From Bog-473 sp963721585 (GTDB taxonomy: Bacteria > Actinomycetota > Acidimicrobiia > Acidimicrobiales > RAAP-2), in assembly GCA_963721585.1 (NCBI GenBank), contig CAVRJN010000007.1:868001-932000 (forward strand): DNA of 64,000 nucleotides, given 5' to 3'. The position numbers were made by a program, and so were the translations under genes. The notes beneath the pieces are model-generated. The model had not been told where the DNA came from. It did no database searches and saw nothing but the letters and a program-made list of their open reading frames with translations. Of this stretch, positions 27,394-35,778 are shown one piece after another. How positions within the stretch are numbered: position 1 is the first letter of the stretch; each line of letters starts with the position of its first letter.

Positions 27394-28466
27394 TCCGGCT
27401 GGCACTCCGTCAATTCCGCACCGAATCGATCGTTACCTTTGCGGTGCTGATCGCACTCGCGATCGTGCTTGTCTTTACCGGCGGCCATCTCGTGTCTGTG
27501 AGCAACGCGTTCAAGAGCTCGTGCAAGGTCTCCCATAACTGCGCAACCGCGTTGAACCCGGTCGTCGGTCTCGATGGGCCGCTGGTCCATGGACTGGAGT
27601 TGATCGGCATAGCTGCACCGGCGCTCATCGGCCTCTTCTTCGGCGCACCACTCATCGCCCGTGAGATCGAGGTCGGCACGTTTCGTCTGGCCTGGACCCA
27701 GAGCGTCACTCGTGGACGCTGGCTCGCCGTGAAGTTCGGGGTGGTCGGACTTGCCGCCATGGTCTTCGGTGGTTTGCTCACCTGGATGGCAAATTGGTGG
27801 GCAAGTCCGATCGACGCCGCCAATCAAGTCCGTTTCAGTCCGACGCAATTCGGCTACCACGGTGTTGCTCCCATCGGGTACGCCGCGTTCGCATTCGCAC
27901 TGGGTGCGACGGCAGGCGTTCTGCTGCGCCGGACGATACCTGCGATGGCGGTGACGCTCGCTGGATTCGCGGCTGCCCGCTTCGCGGTTGCAGAGTGGGT
28001 TCGTCCCCACTTCGCGTCGCCCGCCCACGAGTCCCTTCCATTTCCGCCTGCTTCTGCCCTTGGGAGCGGACTTGCCTTCCCCGGAGGACCGACAGACGTC
28101 ACCATCCGGGTTGCGTCGGCGAGCGTGCCGAACGGCTGGGTGTATTCGACTGGTGTGGTGAACCGGTCGGGCAGCGTGCCTACAAGTCACGATCTAGCTC
28201 ACACGTGTCCCGTCTACCTCGGCACACCCGTGACGCAGCCACCTCCTTCAGGCGGGAAGTATTCATCGGGAGGAAATCAGGATCAGGTCCTATCGCAGGC
28301 CGATGCGTGCATCCACAAGCTCTCTGCAACCCTGCACACCCTGGTGACCTATCAACCAGGTAGCCGCTTCTGGATGTTCCAGTGGGCCGAAATGGGCATC
28401 TTCATCGCTGCTGCGGTGGCACTCTGCGGACTCACCTACTGGTTGCTACGACGGCAGTACTCGTAA
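27390..28466 (+). CDS. ABC transporter permease
   Basis: 358 residues from a GTG overlapping the ATPase stop (GTGA). It has an N-terminal membrane segment (IVTFAVLIALAIVLVFTGGHL), a large extracytoplasmic loop with paired Cys, four more hydrophobic segments, a second large loop, and a last segment (FIAAAVALCGLTYWLL) followed by RRQYS. This matches ABC-2-type permeases associated with GntR/YtrA operons. No further operon gene follows; a truncated lipoprotein lies about 150 bp downstream. Confidence 0.88.
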   Translation: MIRLALRQFRTESIVTFAVLIALAIVLVFTGGHLVSVSNAFKSSCKVSHNCATALNPVVGLDGPLVHGLELIGIAAPALIGLFFGAPLIAREIEVGTFRLAWTQSVTRGRWLAVKFGVVGLAAMVFGGLLTWMANWWASPIDAANQVRFSPTQFGYHGVAPIGYAAFAFALGATAGVLLRRTIPAMAVTLAGFAAARFAVAEWVRPHFASPAHESLPFPPASALGSGLAFPGGPTDVTIRVASASVPNGWVYSTGVVNRSGSVPTSHDLAHTCPVYLGTPVTQPPPSGGKYSSGGNQDQVLSQADACIHKLSATLHTLVTYQPGSRFWMFQWAEMGIFIAAAVALCGLTYWLLRRQYS

Positions 28467-28617
28467 GTCTCGCTGACGCGGTATTCACCTTCGGGCCCAC
28501 AGAGGGTGCCCCCTGACGCGCTCACACTCAATCGTCGTCACCTTGAGGGCTGTCCCATTACGCCGGGTCGGGGCCGCGGACGAACATGAAAGCCGCATCA
28601 GGTGTAAACCTGAAATT

Positions 28618-28761
28618 GTGTCAGGCATTCGGGTCCTCGTCTCCGCTAGTGCGGCCGCAATTGGGCTGAGCCTGGCGGCCTGTAGCAGCGGGGCTACGCC
28701 TCAGGCCTCGGGTCACAGGTCCTCCACGACCTTTGCAACCACAAGGAAGACTGCAGCCTGA
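28618..28761 (+). pseudogene. Lipoprotein gene truncated by IS3 insertion
   Basis: The 47-codon frame from GTG 28618 has a lipoprotein signal peptide (LVSASAAAIGLSLAAC, lipobox LAAC) and a Ser/Thr-rich start of the mature region. The stop codon is the TGA at 28759-28761, which is the first three bases of the IS3 left inverted repeat. The rest of the gene is absent on the other side of the element, so sequence was deleted. Confidence 0.7.
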
Positions 28762-28808
28762 ACCGCCCCGGGAATGGTGACTGCTCTTTCCTTTGAGAGG
28801 ATGGAGCA

Positions 28809-29144
28809 GTGTCAGGACACAACCGAAACCCCCGCCCGCCATACCCTCCCGAGTTCCGGGAACGGGCCGTTCGCATGGTGCTTGAACACCAGGGCGAGTA
28901 CCCGTCGCAGTGCAAGGCGATCCAGTCGATCGCCGAGAAGCTCAAGGTCAATCACGAGAGCCTCCGCATATGGGTCCGCAAAGCCGAGACCGACGCTGGC
29001 GCGCGTCCGGGGCTGACCACCGACGAGCGGGCCAAGATGAAAGACCTCGAGCGTGAGGTGCGAGAGCTTCGCCGAGCCAACGAGATCTTGAAGGCGGCTT
29101 CGGCTTTCTTCGCGCGGGAGCTCGACCCGCGACCGCCCAAATAG
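28809..29144 (+). CDS. IS3 transposase OrfA
   Basis: 111 residues with the helix-turn-helix of IS3 OrfA (YPPEFRERAVRMVLEHQGEYPS, then IAEKLKVNHESLRIWVRKAE) and the leucine-zipper-like MKDLEREVRELRRANEILKAAS. OrfB lies in a different frame immediately downstream, as in IS3 elements that make OrfAB by programmed frameshifting. Confidence 0.92.
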   Translation: MSGHNRNPRPPYPPEFRERAVRMVLEHQGEYPSQCKAIQSIAEKLKVNHESLRIWVRKAETDAGARPGLTTDERAKMKDLEREVRELRRANEILKAASAFFARELDPRPPK

Positions 29145-29758
29145 TCGCCTTCATCGACGGCCACCGTCACAGGTTCGGGGTCGAGCCGATCTGCCGGGTG
29201 CTCTCAGAGCACGGTTGCAAGATCGCCCCGAACACCTATTGGATGGCCAAGAAGCGGTCACCATCAGCCCGAGCCGTGCGCGACGAGGAGCTGCGCGGTG
29301 AGATCCTGCGCGTCTGGAGTGCGAACCTCGAGGTCTATGGGGCCGACAAGATCTGGACCCAGCTCAACCGAGAGGGCATTCGCGTCGCCCGCTGCACCGT
29401 CGAGCGCTTGATGCGTGACCTGGGCCTTTCTGGGGCCCGCCGGGGCCGGGCCTACAAGGTGACCACTCGCTTCGACGAACGCCAGCACCGGCCGGCCGAC
29501 CTGGTCGACCGCCAGTTCCGCGCCGACGAGCCCAACCGTCTCTGGGTGGCCGACCTGACCTACGTCAAGACGCACGCCGGATGGGTCTACGCCGCCTTCA
29601 TCCTCGACGTGTTCTCGCGCATGGTCGTCGGCTGGCAGATCTCGGAATCCTTGCGATCTGACCTCGCCATCGACGCCCTCGAGATGGCGGTGTGGAACCG
29701 GACCCGCGATGGCCAGGTCCTCGACGGCCTGGTCCACCACAGCGACCGCGGGGTCCAG

Positions 29759-31215
29759 GGCGGATTCAACTGGTCGTCGCAACACCTCGTGATGGTGGAG
29801 GTGTTCGATGGTTCGTCGACAGCAAGCAGCAGACCGTGCGATCCGTCCGAGGCTGAGATCCCCCGGGCATCCGAAGTTCCAGCGCGAGGTCGAGACCACA
29901 TTCTGGGCCGAGATTGCCAAGGGCCTTTTGCCCGAGGAAGCAGCGGGTGTGGCGGGGGTCGCGCAGGCAGTCGGGGCACGGTGGTTCCACAACGCTGGCG
30001 GGATGCCGCCATTCGATCTAAAGCACAAACCGTCGGGCCGCTACTTGTCTTTTGCTGAACGCGAGGAAATCGCGCTGCTCAGAGCCCAGGGCAAGGGCGT
30101 GCGCCCCATAGCTCGGGCAATCGGCCGTGACCCTGGGACGATCTCTCGCGAGCTGCGACGAAACGCAGCGACGCGCTGCGGAAAGGTCGAGTACAGGGCG
30201 TCGGTCGCCCAGTGGAAAGCTGACATGGCTGCACGGCGGCCAAAGACGGCGAAACTGGCCGCCAACCAGCAGCTGCACGCCTACGTCGAGAATCGGCTGT
30301 CTGGGCAGATCAGCCGCCCGGACGGCACGCCGATCGCTGGGCCGAAGCCGCCTCGGTTCACCGGCCGGAACAAGCCTCATCGCAAAGACCGGCCGTGGTC
30401 GTGGGCCTGGAGTCCGGAGCAGATTGCGAACCGGATCAAGCTCGATTTCCCCCATGATGAGTCCATGCGGATCAGCCACGAGGCGATCTACCAGTCGCTC
30501 TACATCGAAGGGCGGGGGGCGCTCAAGCGCGAGCTGGTCTGGTGCCTTCGCACCGGTCGGGCACTGCGCGCGCCGCGGGAGCGTTCACGTCGGAAGACCT
30601 GGGCGCATGTCACGCCCGAGACGCTGATCAGCGAGCGGCCCGCCGAAGCTGAGGATCGGGCTGTTCCGGGACACTGGGAGGGCGATCTGCTGATCGGTCT
30701 GGAGCGCTCCGCTGTCGGCACCGTCGTCGAGCGGACCAGTCGGTTCACGATGCTGGTGCACCTTCCCCGCGAGACGGGCTACCGGCACAAGGAAACCCCG
30801 AAGAACGGGCCTGCGCTCGCTGGCTACGGCGCGAACACGATGAAGAATGCTCTGGCAGGCACAATGTCGAGCTTGCCAGAGCAGCTGGCCCGGTCGCTGA
30901 CTTGGGATCGCGGCAAGGAGATGTCCGCCCACGCACAGTTCAGAGTCGAGACCGGCATCCCGGTGTTCTTCGCCGACCCGAACAGCCCGTGGCAGCGGGG
31001 AACGAACGAGAACACCAACGGGTTGCTGCGCCAATACTTCCCGAAGGGCACCGACTTGTCCCGGTGGTCCGCCGACGAGCTCGAGGCGGTCGCTCACGCA
31101 CTCAACACCCGACCTCGCAAGACCCTCGGCTGGAAGACACCGGCCGAGGTATTCAACGATCACCTACTATCGCTCCAACAGGCTGGTGTTGCATCGACTG
31201 ATTGAACCTGGTCAA
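29759..31215 (+). mobile_element. IS30-family element nested in IS3 orfB
   Basis: The ends share an imperfect inverted repeat: left ATTCAACTGGTCGTCGCAACACC from about 29763, right GGTGTTGCATCGACTGATTGAAC near 31186-31208. About 18 of 24 positions match. The flanks are the two halves of IS3 orfB (GTCCAG on the left, CAATACACG on the right). The insertion must be younger than the IS3. Confidence 0.85.
29808..31205 (+). CDS. IS30-family transposase
   Basis: 465 residues, apparently intact. It has an N-terminal HTH (SFAEREEIALLRAQGKGVRPIARAIGRDPGTISREL) and the IS30 DDE core: GHWEGDLLIG (first Asp), LTWDRGKEM (second Asp) and SPWQRGTNENTNGLLRQYFPKG (Glu). The start is ATG 29808; a later start is possible, since the first 70 residues are less typical. 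Confidence 0.92.
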   Translation: MVRRQQAADRAIRPRLRSPGHPKFQREVETTFWAEIAKGLLPEEAAGVAGVAQAVGARWFHNAGGMPPFDLKHKPSGRYLSFAEREEIALLRAQGKGVRPIARAIGRDPGTISRELRRNAATRCGKVEYRASVAQWKADMAARRPKTAKLAANQQLHAYVENRLSGQISRPDGTPIAGPKPPRFTGRNKPHRKDRPWSWAWSPEQIANRIKLDFPHDESMRISHEAIYQSLYIEGRGALKRELVWCLRTGRALRAPRERSRRKTWAHVTPETLISERPAEAEDRAVPGHWEGDLLIGLERSAVGTVVERTSRFTMLVHLPRETGYRHKETPKNGPALAGYGANTMKNALAGTMSSLPEQLARSLTWDRGKEMSAHAQFRVETGIPVFFADPNSPWQRGTNENTNGLLRQYFPKGTDLSRWSADELEAVAHALNTRPRKTLGWKTPAEVFNDHLLSLQQAGVASTD

Positions 31216-31569
31216 TACACGTCGATCGCCTACACCGAGCGCCTCGACGACATCGGGGCCGCACCGTCGATCGGGACGATCGGCGACAGCTTCGACAACG
31301 CCATGGCCGAATCGGTCATGGGCCTCTTCAAGACCGAGCTGCACCGCAACCCGGCCGCCCTCGCTGCCAACGGCGGGCCCTGGAAGGGCCTCGACGACCT
31401 CGAGATCGCCACCTGTGCCTGGGTGTCCTGGTTCAACGAGGAGCGGCTCCACGGAGAACTCGACGATCGCACGCCGGCCGAAGTCGAAGCCGAGTACCGT
31501 CTCAGATCTCAGCCCGCTGTGGCATGAGGAACCAAACAAACGAGCCTCCGGCAAACCCAGGCCGATTCA

Positions 31570-31755
31570 GCTTCGTCAACCGGGCAGCGGGCGACCCCGC
31601 GTTGAAGTCGGGCTTCACTGCCGAATGTTCGTGGCTCTCCGGTGCGATGTCACGCCTCTCATCGACCCAGGCTCGAAGTTCCTCTGTCCACGGTTCGAGG
31701 ACGGCCATAACCTCAAGCACCCAATCTGGCCCATCTTCGGGGGTAGCGAGATGCT
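31570..31755 (-). pseudogene. Gene fragment truncated by the IS3 right end
   Basis: The minus frame reads HLATPEDGPDWVLEV, then EPWTEELRAWVDERRDIAPE and PDFNAGSPAARLTK, which looks like genuine coding. It runs into the IS3 right inverted repeat at 31569 and stops inside the element. The upstream end is also lost at a TGA, so only about 60 codons remain. The original product is not recognised. Confidence 0.45.
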
Positions 31756-31832
31756 CGGCTGAGTGTGATCACCTGTTCTTCTTGCCCACGGTGAACACGG
31801 CGGCTCCGTTGGCAACAGCGACAACAAGATGA

Positions 31833-31853
31833 GGCGTCAGGCGTCAGGCGTCA
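31833..31853. repeat. Tandem GGCGTCA x3
   Basis: Three exact 7-bp units at the 3' edge of the truncated secreted-protein gene. This may mark a rearrangement junction. Confidence 0.7.
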
Positions 31854-32225
31854 GGGCAAGTCCATCGGGTGGGGAGGGACCAATGCCGGGGTAAGAGCGG
31901 TGGTCCACCAATTTTGACCCTCCGGCACGGCGCCCTTCTCTGTCAGCGTGTAAGAACGCAGGGTTGCCGGGTCATTGGTCGACACAAAAGCATTTCGACC
32001 ATCCGTGGAGAGAGCAAGGCCATATGGCTGGCCTGAAACCTGCGTCAGCGGCGACTCGAGCTGGCTGACAGGCGGAACGGCACCGCTGGTCAGATCACAT
32101 CCCGGGGGCGTGAGCGAAGATGATTGCGCCGCAGCGTCCGTGCCGATGTGACCTATCCCGAGAAGCGACAAGCAGAGGGCAAGCACCGAGACGAAGGTGG
32201 ATCTGGCGAGCCAACGCACATTCAT
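31851..32225 (-). CDS. Secreted beta-propeller-like protein, N-terminal portion only
   Basis: 124 residues with a signal peptide (LARSTFVSVLALCLSLLGIGHIG) and one propeller-like blade, VSGQPYGLALSTDGRNAFVSTNDPATLRSYTL, as in YncE-type lactonase-fold proteins. The family is usually over 300 residues, so this is a truncated remnant; its stop lies at a GGCGTCA triplet repeat. Function uncertain. Confidence 0.6.
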   Translation of the reverse strand: MNVRWLARSTFVSVLALCLSLLGIGHIGTDAAAQSSSLTPPGCDLTSGAVPPVSQLESPLTQVSGQPYGLALSTDGRNAFVSTNDPATLRSYTLTEKGAVPEGQNWWTTALTPALVPPHPMDLP

Positions 32226-32330
32226 GAGTCTGCCTGGCTCGCAAATGAGAGCGGGTCGGGCCTACGAATCTTCCGACAGTCGCCTATGGTGCCGTCCCGG
32301 CGTACTGGGTGGGTCGATCCCGGCAGAGCG

Positions 32331-33548
32331 TCAGTTTGAATCCGGCGTCCAAAGCGACGATTGTGTTTTGGCCCAGGCAGTCATGGTTTCCAAGGACGCC
32401 GAGTAGACCCTCCCACCAGTCAGGCACCTCGAGGGCGCGAGTACCACTAACCCAGCGTTCAACTCTCGGTTCCCCCCCACCCACGAGGCAAATCCTGCCG
32501 TTGCCCCGTTGTGCCAGACCGTGCCGTACGAGTTCACTAACCAGCCAAGCCCAATGTGTTGTTGGTGGAATGCTTTGTTCTTGTTCCCCGAGAGCTCGGC
32601 CCGCGGTTGGGTGGCGAGCAACCACGCCTCGCCCAACGATCCCTGCGGCCCTTCGAGCAGTGATGTGACGAGCCGTGTGAGGTCCACTGCGGTCGTCTTC
32701 AGGCCTCCGGCGGGGGCGAATGCCCAATGTTGCCAGGATGGAGTTGGTAGACCCATCCAGTCACGGCCACATACCGAGGTCGTCAATTCGAAGCCGCTGT
32801 CCTCCATGCCAAGCGGCTGCAGGATCCGGTCACGTGCTAGATCTTCGTAGTCAGCACCAGACGCGGCGGCCAGCGCGTGGCCGAGAAGGGCATAGCCGAG
32901 GTTGGAATAGTGAGGTCGTTCAGTCGGCGTTGAGGGCTTGACTGATTTCAGCAACCTCTCAATCGTCCAGCTTTTGAATGACCCGCCAAGAAACAGTTCC
33001 CACGTTCGAGGCATCCTCGGCTGACCGCTTCTGTGAGTCGCAAGATGTTCGAGGGTTACATTTTGCAGATCCTCGAGCGGCAAGTACTTGCTCACCGGAT
33101 CTTCGAGCGCAACGGTTCCGCGAATGATCAAATCCGCCAGGAGCAGGCCCGTAATACCTTTCGTTACGGAAGCAGCTTCCAGTACCGAGTGCGGCGAAAG
33201 ACCCTCAGGGGGCCCCATCGCAAGAGAATCTGAATATAACCCTCGGTCGCCCTGGCGAACAGCTCCAATGGCCATAGATCGAAGAAAACCTTTTGACACC
33301 TCCAAACCAATGCCACTTTCGACCGCTGAGACGAGCAGACCAGAGCCGCCTCGCACCGTTGGCGGATTCAAGCGCCGAACCATGCGGCGGGTCAGAGGGC
33401 CCAGCAAGACAAGGACGAAGTAGAGGGTTACGACGTAGAGGAGCGGCTCAAGGTAAACCGGAGGCGCATAACTCTGACGACTCAGGAGAATGTCCAAGAA
33501 GGCCAATGCGATCGCGACAACCAAGATCCGCCGAACCGTCACGGGCAT
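32331..33548 (-). CDS. Membrane-anchored serine beta-lactamase-fold hydrolase
   Basis: About 405 residues from ATG 33548. Two N-terminal membrane segments precede a class-C beta-lactamase/DD-peptidase fold with SxxK (SVTK in LEAASVTKGI), YxN (YSNLGY) and HNGATAG in the KTG position. It is probably an esterase or peptidase of the AmpC/EstB type rather than an antibiotic lactamase. The open frame extends to 33587, but those extra codons come from the inverted repeat of the adjacent IS3, so the native 5' region may be altered. Confidence 0.87.
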   Translation of the reverse strand: MPVTVRRILVVAIALAFLDILLSRQSYAPPVYLEPLLYVVTLYFVLVLLGPLTRRMVRRLNPPTVRGGSGLLVSAVESGIGLEVSKGFLRSMAIGAVRQGDRGLYSDSLAMGPPEGLSPHSVLEAASVTKGITGLLLADLIIRGTVALEDPVSKYLPLEDLQNVTLEHLATHRSGQPRMPRTWELFLGGSFKSWTIERLLKSVKPSTPTERPHYSNLGYALLGHALAAASGADYEDLARDRILQPLGMEDSGFELTTSVCGRDWMGLPTPSWQHWAFAPAGGLKTTAVDLTRLVTSLLEGPQGSLGEAWLLATQPRAELSGNKNKAFHQQHIGLGWLVNSYGTVWHNGATAGFASWVGGNRELNAGLVVLAPSRCLTGGRVYSASLETMTAWAKTQSSLWTPDSN

Positions 33549-33630
33549 GACGGTAACAAAATGAGCTTCCCCCGCCTTGGCGGACACCGAACGTGAGGCG
33601 TCGAGAGGCGTCTCTTGGAAGGATGTCCCT

Positions 33631-33921
33631 ATGCCAGTGCGCTATCCAGACGAGTTCCGCCAGCGGGCGATCGAGCTGGCCCGAACGGGTGACAAGCCGG
33701 TAGCCCGCATCGCGGCTGACCTCGGCATCGCCACCTCGTGCCTGCGGCGGTGGATGAAACAAGACGACATCGACAGGGGTCGCAGCGACGGCCTCGACAC
33801 CGACGAGCGGGCCGAGTTGGTGCGCCTGCGCCGGGAGCTGCGCACGGCCCAGATGGAGAACGAGATCCTCCGGCGGGCGGCCGCCTATTTCGCCAAGGAG
33901 ACGCTGCCGGGCCCAAAATGA
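33631..33921 (+). CDS. IS3 transposase OrfA
   Basis: 96 residues from ATG 33631 (MPVRYPDEFRQRAIELARTG) with HTH VARIAADLGIATSCLRRWMKQ and a coiled tail LRRELRTAQMENEILRRAAAYF. It overlaps orfB by 4 bp at ATGA, within AAAATGA, a possible slippery site for OrfAB fusion. Confidence 0.92.
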   Translation: MPVRYPDEFRQRAIELARTGDKPVARIAADLGIATSCLRRWMKQDDIDRGRSDGLDTDERAELVRLRRELRTAQMENEILRRAAAYFAKETLPGPK

Positions 33922-34784
33922 TCTACACCTTCATCGCCCGGGCCTGCACGGACCTGCCCGTGTCGGCCTGCTGTCGGGTCATGAGGGTGTCGACCTCGGG
34001 CTTTTATGCCTGGCGGGCCAACCCGGTGCGACCGAAGGACCTCGACGACGCGTATCTGAGCGACACCATCGTCGACATCTGGACCATGAGCCGCCGTTCC
34101 TATGGGTCCCCCCGGGTCCACGCCGAGCTCAAGCTCGGCCAAGACATCCGCTGCTCGCGCAAACGCGTGGAACGCCTGATGCGCCAGGCCGGAGTGGCCG
34201 GCATCCACCGGCGCCGTCGCGGCGGCTGCACGAGGCGTGATCTCGATGCCCAGCCCTCCGACGACCTGGTCCAGCGGGCCTTCGATCCCAAAGAACCGGA
34301 CCGCCTGTGGGTGATGGACGTCACCGAGCATCCGACCGAGACCGGCAAGGCCTACCTGGCCGTCGTCCTCGACGCCTTCAGCCGCCGAGTGGTGGGCTGG
34401 TCGATCGCCGATCACATGCGTTCTGAGCTCGTGGTCGATGCTCTCCAGATGGCCATCTGGCGCCGCCGGCCACCCGCTGGGCAGACCATCGCCCATTCGG
34501 ATCACGGGTCGACCTACACGTCGTGGGCCTTCGGTCGCCGACTGCGCGGGAACGGCCTGCTCGGCTCCATGGGATCGATCGGTGATTGTTTCGACAACTC
34601 GGTGGCCGAGAGCTTCTTCGGCACGCTCCAGCTCGAACTGCTCGACGAGCACCACTGGGAGAGCCGCCAGCAACTCGCCCAGGCCATCTTCGAGTGGATC
34701 GAAGCCTGGTACAACCCACGGCGACGACACAGCTACTGCCAGATGCTCAGTCCCGTGGACTACGAAGCCGCCCACGCGGCATGA
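33918..34784 (+). CDS. IS3 transposase OrfB
   Basis: 288 residues. HTH_21 and rve domains: VSACCRVMRVSTSGFYAW, GSPRVHAELKLG, catalytic Asp in LWVMDVTEH, second Asp in IAHSDHGSTYTS (Arg to His beside the Asp), Glu in FDNSVAESFFGTLQ. It ends RRRHSYCQMLSPVDYE. Apparently intact. Confidence 0.93.
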   Translation: MIYTFIARACTDLPVSACCRVMRVSTSGFYAWRANPVRPKDLDDAYLSDTIVDIWTMSRRSYGSPRVHAELKLGQDIRCSRKRVERLMRQAGVAGIHRRRRGGCTRRDLDAQPSDDLVQRAFDPKEPDRLWVMDVTEHPTETGKAYLAVVLDAFSRRVVGWSIADHMRSELVVDALQMAIWRRRPPAGQTIAHSDHGSTYTSWAFGRRLRGNGLLGSMGSIGDCFDNSVAESFFGTLQLELLDEHHWESRQQLAQAIFEWIEAWYNPRRRHSYCQMLSPVDYEAAHAA

Positions 34785-34823
34785 TCAACAACCAACAGCA
34801 ACTGTCCGCTGGAGCGGGGGAGG

Positions 34824-35060
34824 CTAAGCTTCGGCCAGGAGTTTCTTCAGCCGCACGTTCTCGGCTTCGAGCTCCTTCAATCGTTTGGCGTCGTTCGCCT
34901 TCATGCCCCCGTATTGGGCCAGCCAGCGGTGCCAGGTCGACTCGGCGATCCCGAGATGCCGGCAGACCTCATCGAGTTCTGCGCCGCCGGCCAAGAGCTT
35001 GTTGCCCTCGGCCAGCTTGCGGATGATCTGGTCGGGAGTGTGTCTCCGACGTGTGGCCAT
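34824..35060 (-). pseudogene. Truncated IS3 OrfA
   Basis: It starts at ATG 35060 (MATRRRHTPDQIIRKLAEG) and matches the intact OrfA at 44128 for about 77 codons to LLAEA. There the sequence enters the inverted repeat of the other IS3 and meets a TAG. The lost part is the C-terminal end of OrfA and all of OrfB. Confidence 0.88.
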
Positions 35061-35136
35061 TGGTGGGTCCTCCTTCGCTCCAGTTTGGAGCATCGGACCC
35101 GCACAGCAGCTGGACCATTACCGGGGGCTCACCTCA
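34828..35136 (-). mobile_element. Inverted 309-bp fragment of the IS3 found at 44.05 kb
   Basis: This stretch is the reverse complement of 44052-44360, the left end plus orfA start of the intact copy, with at least one base difference. It keeps the terminal CTCACCTCA at 35136 and is cut at the right end of the neighbouring IS3 (34827). The rest of the element is missing. Confidence 0.92.
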
Positions 35137-35498
35137 CTCGCCCGACCACCCAGGGCGGCCCGCGCTGCTTCGACGGCGTCAAGAGGATCGGACTTGCCAC
35201 TGCTGCGACGCTTCTGGCGATTCGGTCGGTCGACCTCTATGACGTCTATGCCCACCCGCTTGAGGTGGCGGGCCAGGCCCGCTCCGTAGGAGCCGGTTCC
35301 TTCGACGCCGATCTTGGTGACGCTGCCAAAGTCCTCGAGCCACGACACCAGGGCCTTGTAGCCGGCGGAATCGGTGGAGAAACTCTCGGTGCCGAGCAGC
35401 CCACCAAGCGGATCCAACGCGGCAGCAACATGGACGTCGCGGTGCGTATCGACGCCACCGGTAATTCCACGCGCAGCTTCTACGATGGTCATGGTCAT
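35137..35498 (-). pseudogene. IS110-family transposase, N-terminal fragment
   Basis: About 120 codons of a DEDD transposase: GGVDTHRDVHVAAALDPLG, FGSVTKIGVEGTGSYGAGL, VDRPNRQKRRSSGKSDPLDA. It is interrupted at ALGGRASE by the terminal CTCACCTCA of the inverted IS3 fragment. It differs from the IS110 at 24.7 kb. Nothing of the C-terminal domain is present. Confidence 0.85.
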
Positions 35499-35778
35499 CC
35501 CTTTCTCTCAAAGTTGGAGGGATGGCACGGCCGTCCCGGATCGGAGCGACGGGCGGTCTGGGTTGTTCTAGCAACCCGGACCAATCACCCCAACTCTGAG
35601 ACGGGACGTGCCGTTTTCAATGTGCGGCCAGAAGGTCTCGGTCGACGACGTTTTGCAACGTCACGGGACTCCAAGTCAGACCGAACCTGCCAGCACTCCC
35701 GAAGCTATTCAGGACCAGCAATCAAGCGGTGGACCCTTAGAGAAGTATCAATGTTCGGGGGGCAGGCGTGGGTCACTG
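35499..35778. other. Intergenic stretch, no gene seen
   Basis: Between the IS110 fragment and the DUF4232 gene; no reading frame with a recognisable product, and no repeat core. Confidence 0.5.

Larger units (their letters stand above)
29132..31527 (+). pseudogene. IS3 transposase OrfB, interrupted by IS30
   Basis: The 5' part (to about 29758) runs FIDGHRHRFGVEPICRVL, LRVWSANLEVYGADKIW, ADLTYVKTHAGWVYAAF (first catalytic Asp) and HHSDRGVQ (second Asp). The remainder resumes at about 31216 with YTSIAYTERLDD, DSFDNAMAESVMGLFK (catalytic Glu) and FNEERLHGELDDRTPAEVEAEY to a stop at 31527. Joining the parts gives a complete DDE integrase-like domain, so IS30 insertion is the only lesion seen. 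Confidence 0.9.
28759..31569 (+). mobile_element. IS3-family element, split by a nested IS30 element
   Basis: Left end TGAACCGCCCCGGG (28759-28772) and right end CCCAGGCCGATTCA (31556-31569) are imperfect inverted repeats, 11 of 14 bases matching. Inside are orfA, an orfB interrupted after the HSDRGVQ codons, and an IS30 element. No clear target duplication is visible, and different truncated genes flank the two ends, so an IS-mediated deletion probably followed insertion. Confidence 0.8.
33562..34827 (+). mobile_element. IS3-family element, complete
   Basis: About 1,266 bp with terminal inverted repeats, left TGAGCTTCCCCCGCCTTGG... and right ...CCAGCGGGGGAGGCTAA, reading TCCCCCGC and GCGGACA as the best conserved blocks (33562-33586 and 34803-34827). 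orfA and orfB overlap as ATGA. No target duplication is visible: the left flank is the 5' end of the beta-lactamase gene and the right flank is an inverted fragment of another IS3. Confidence 0.85.
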
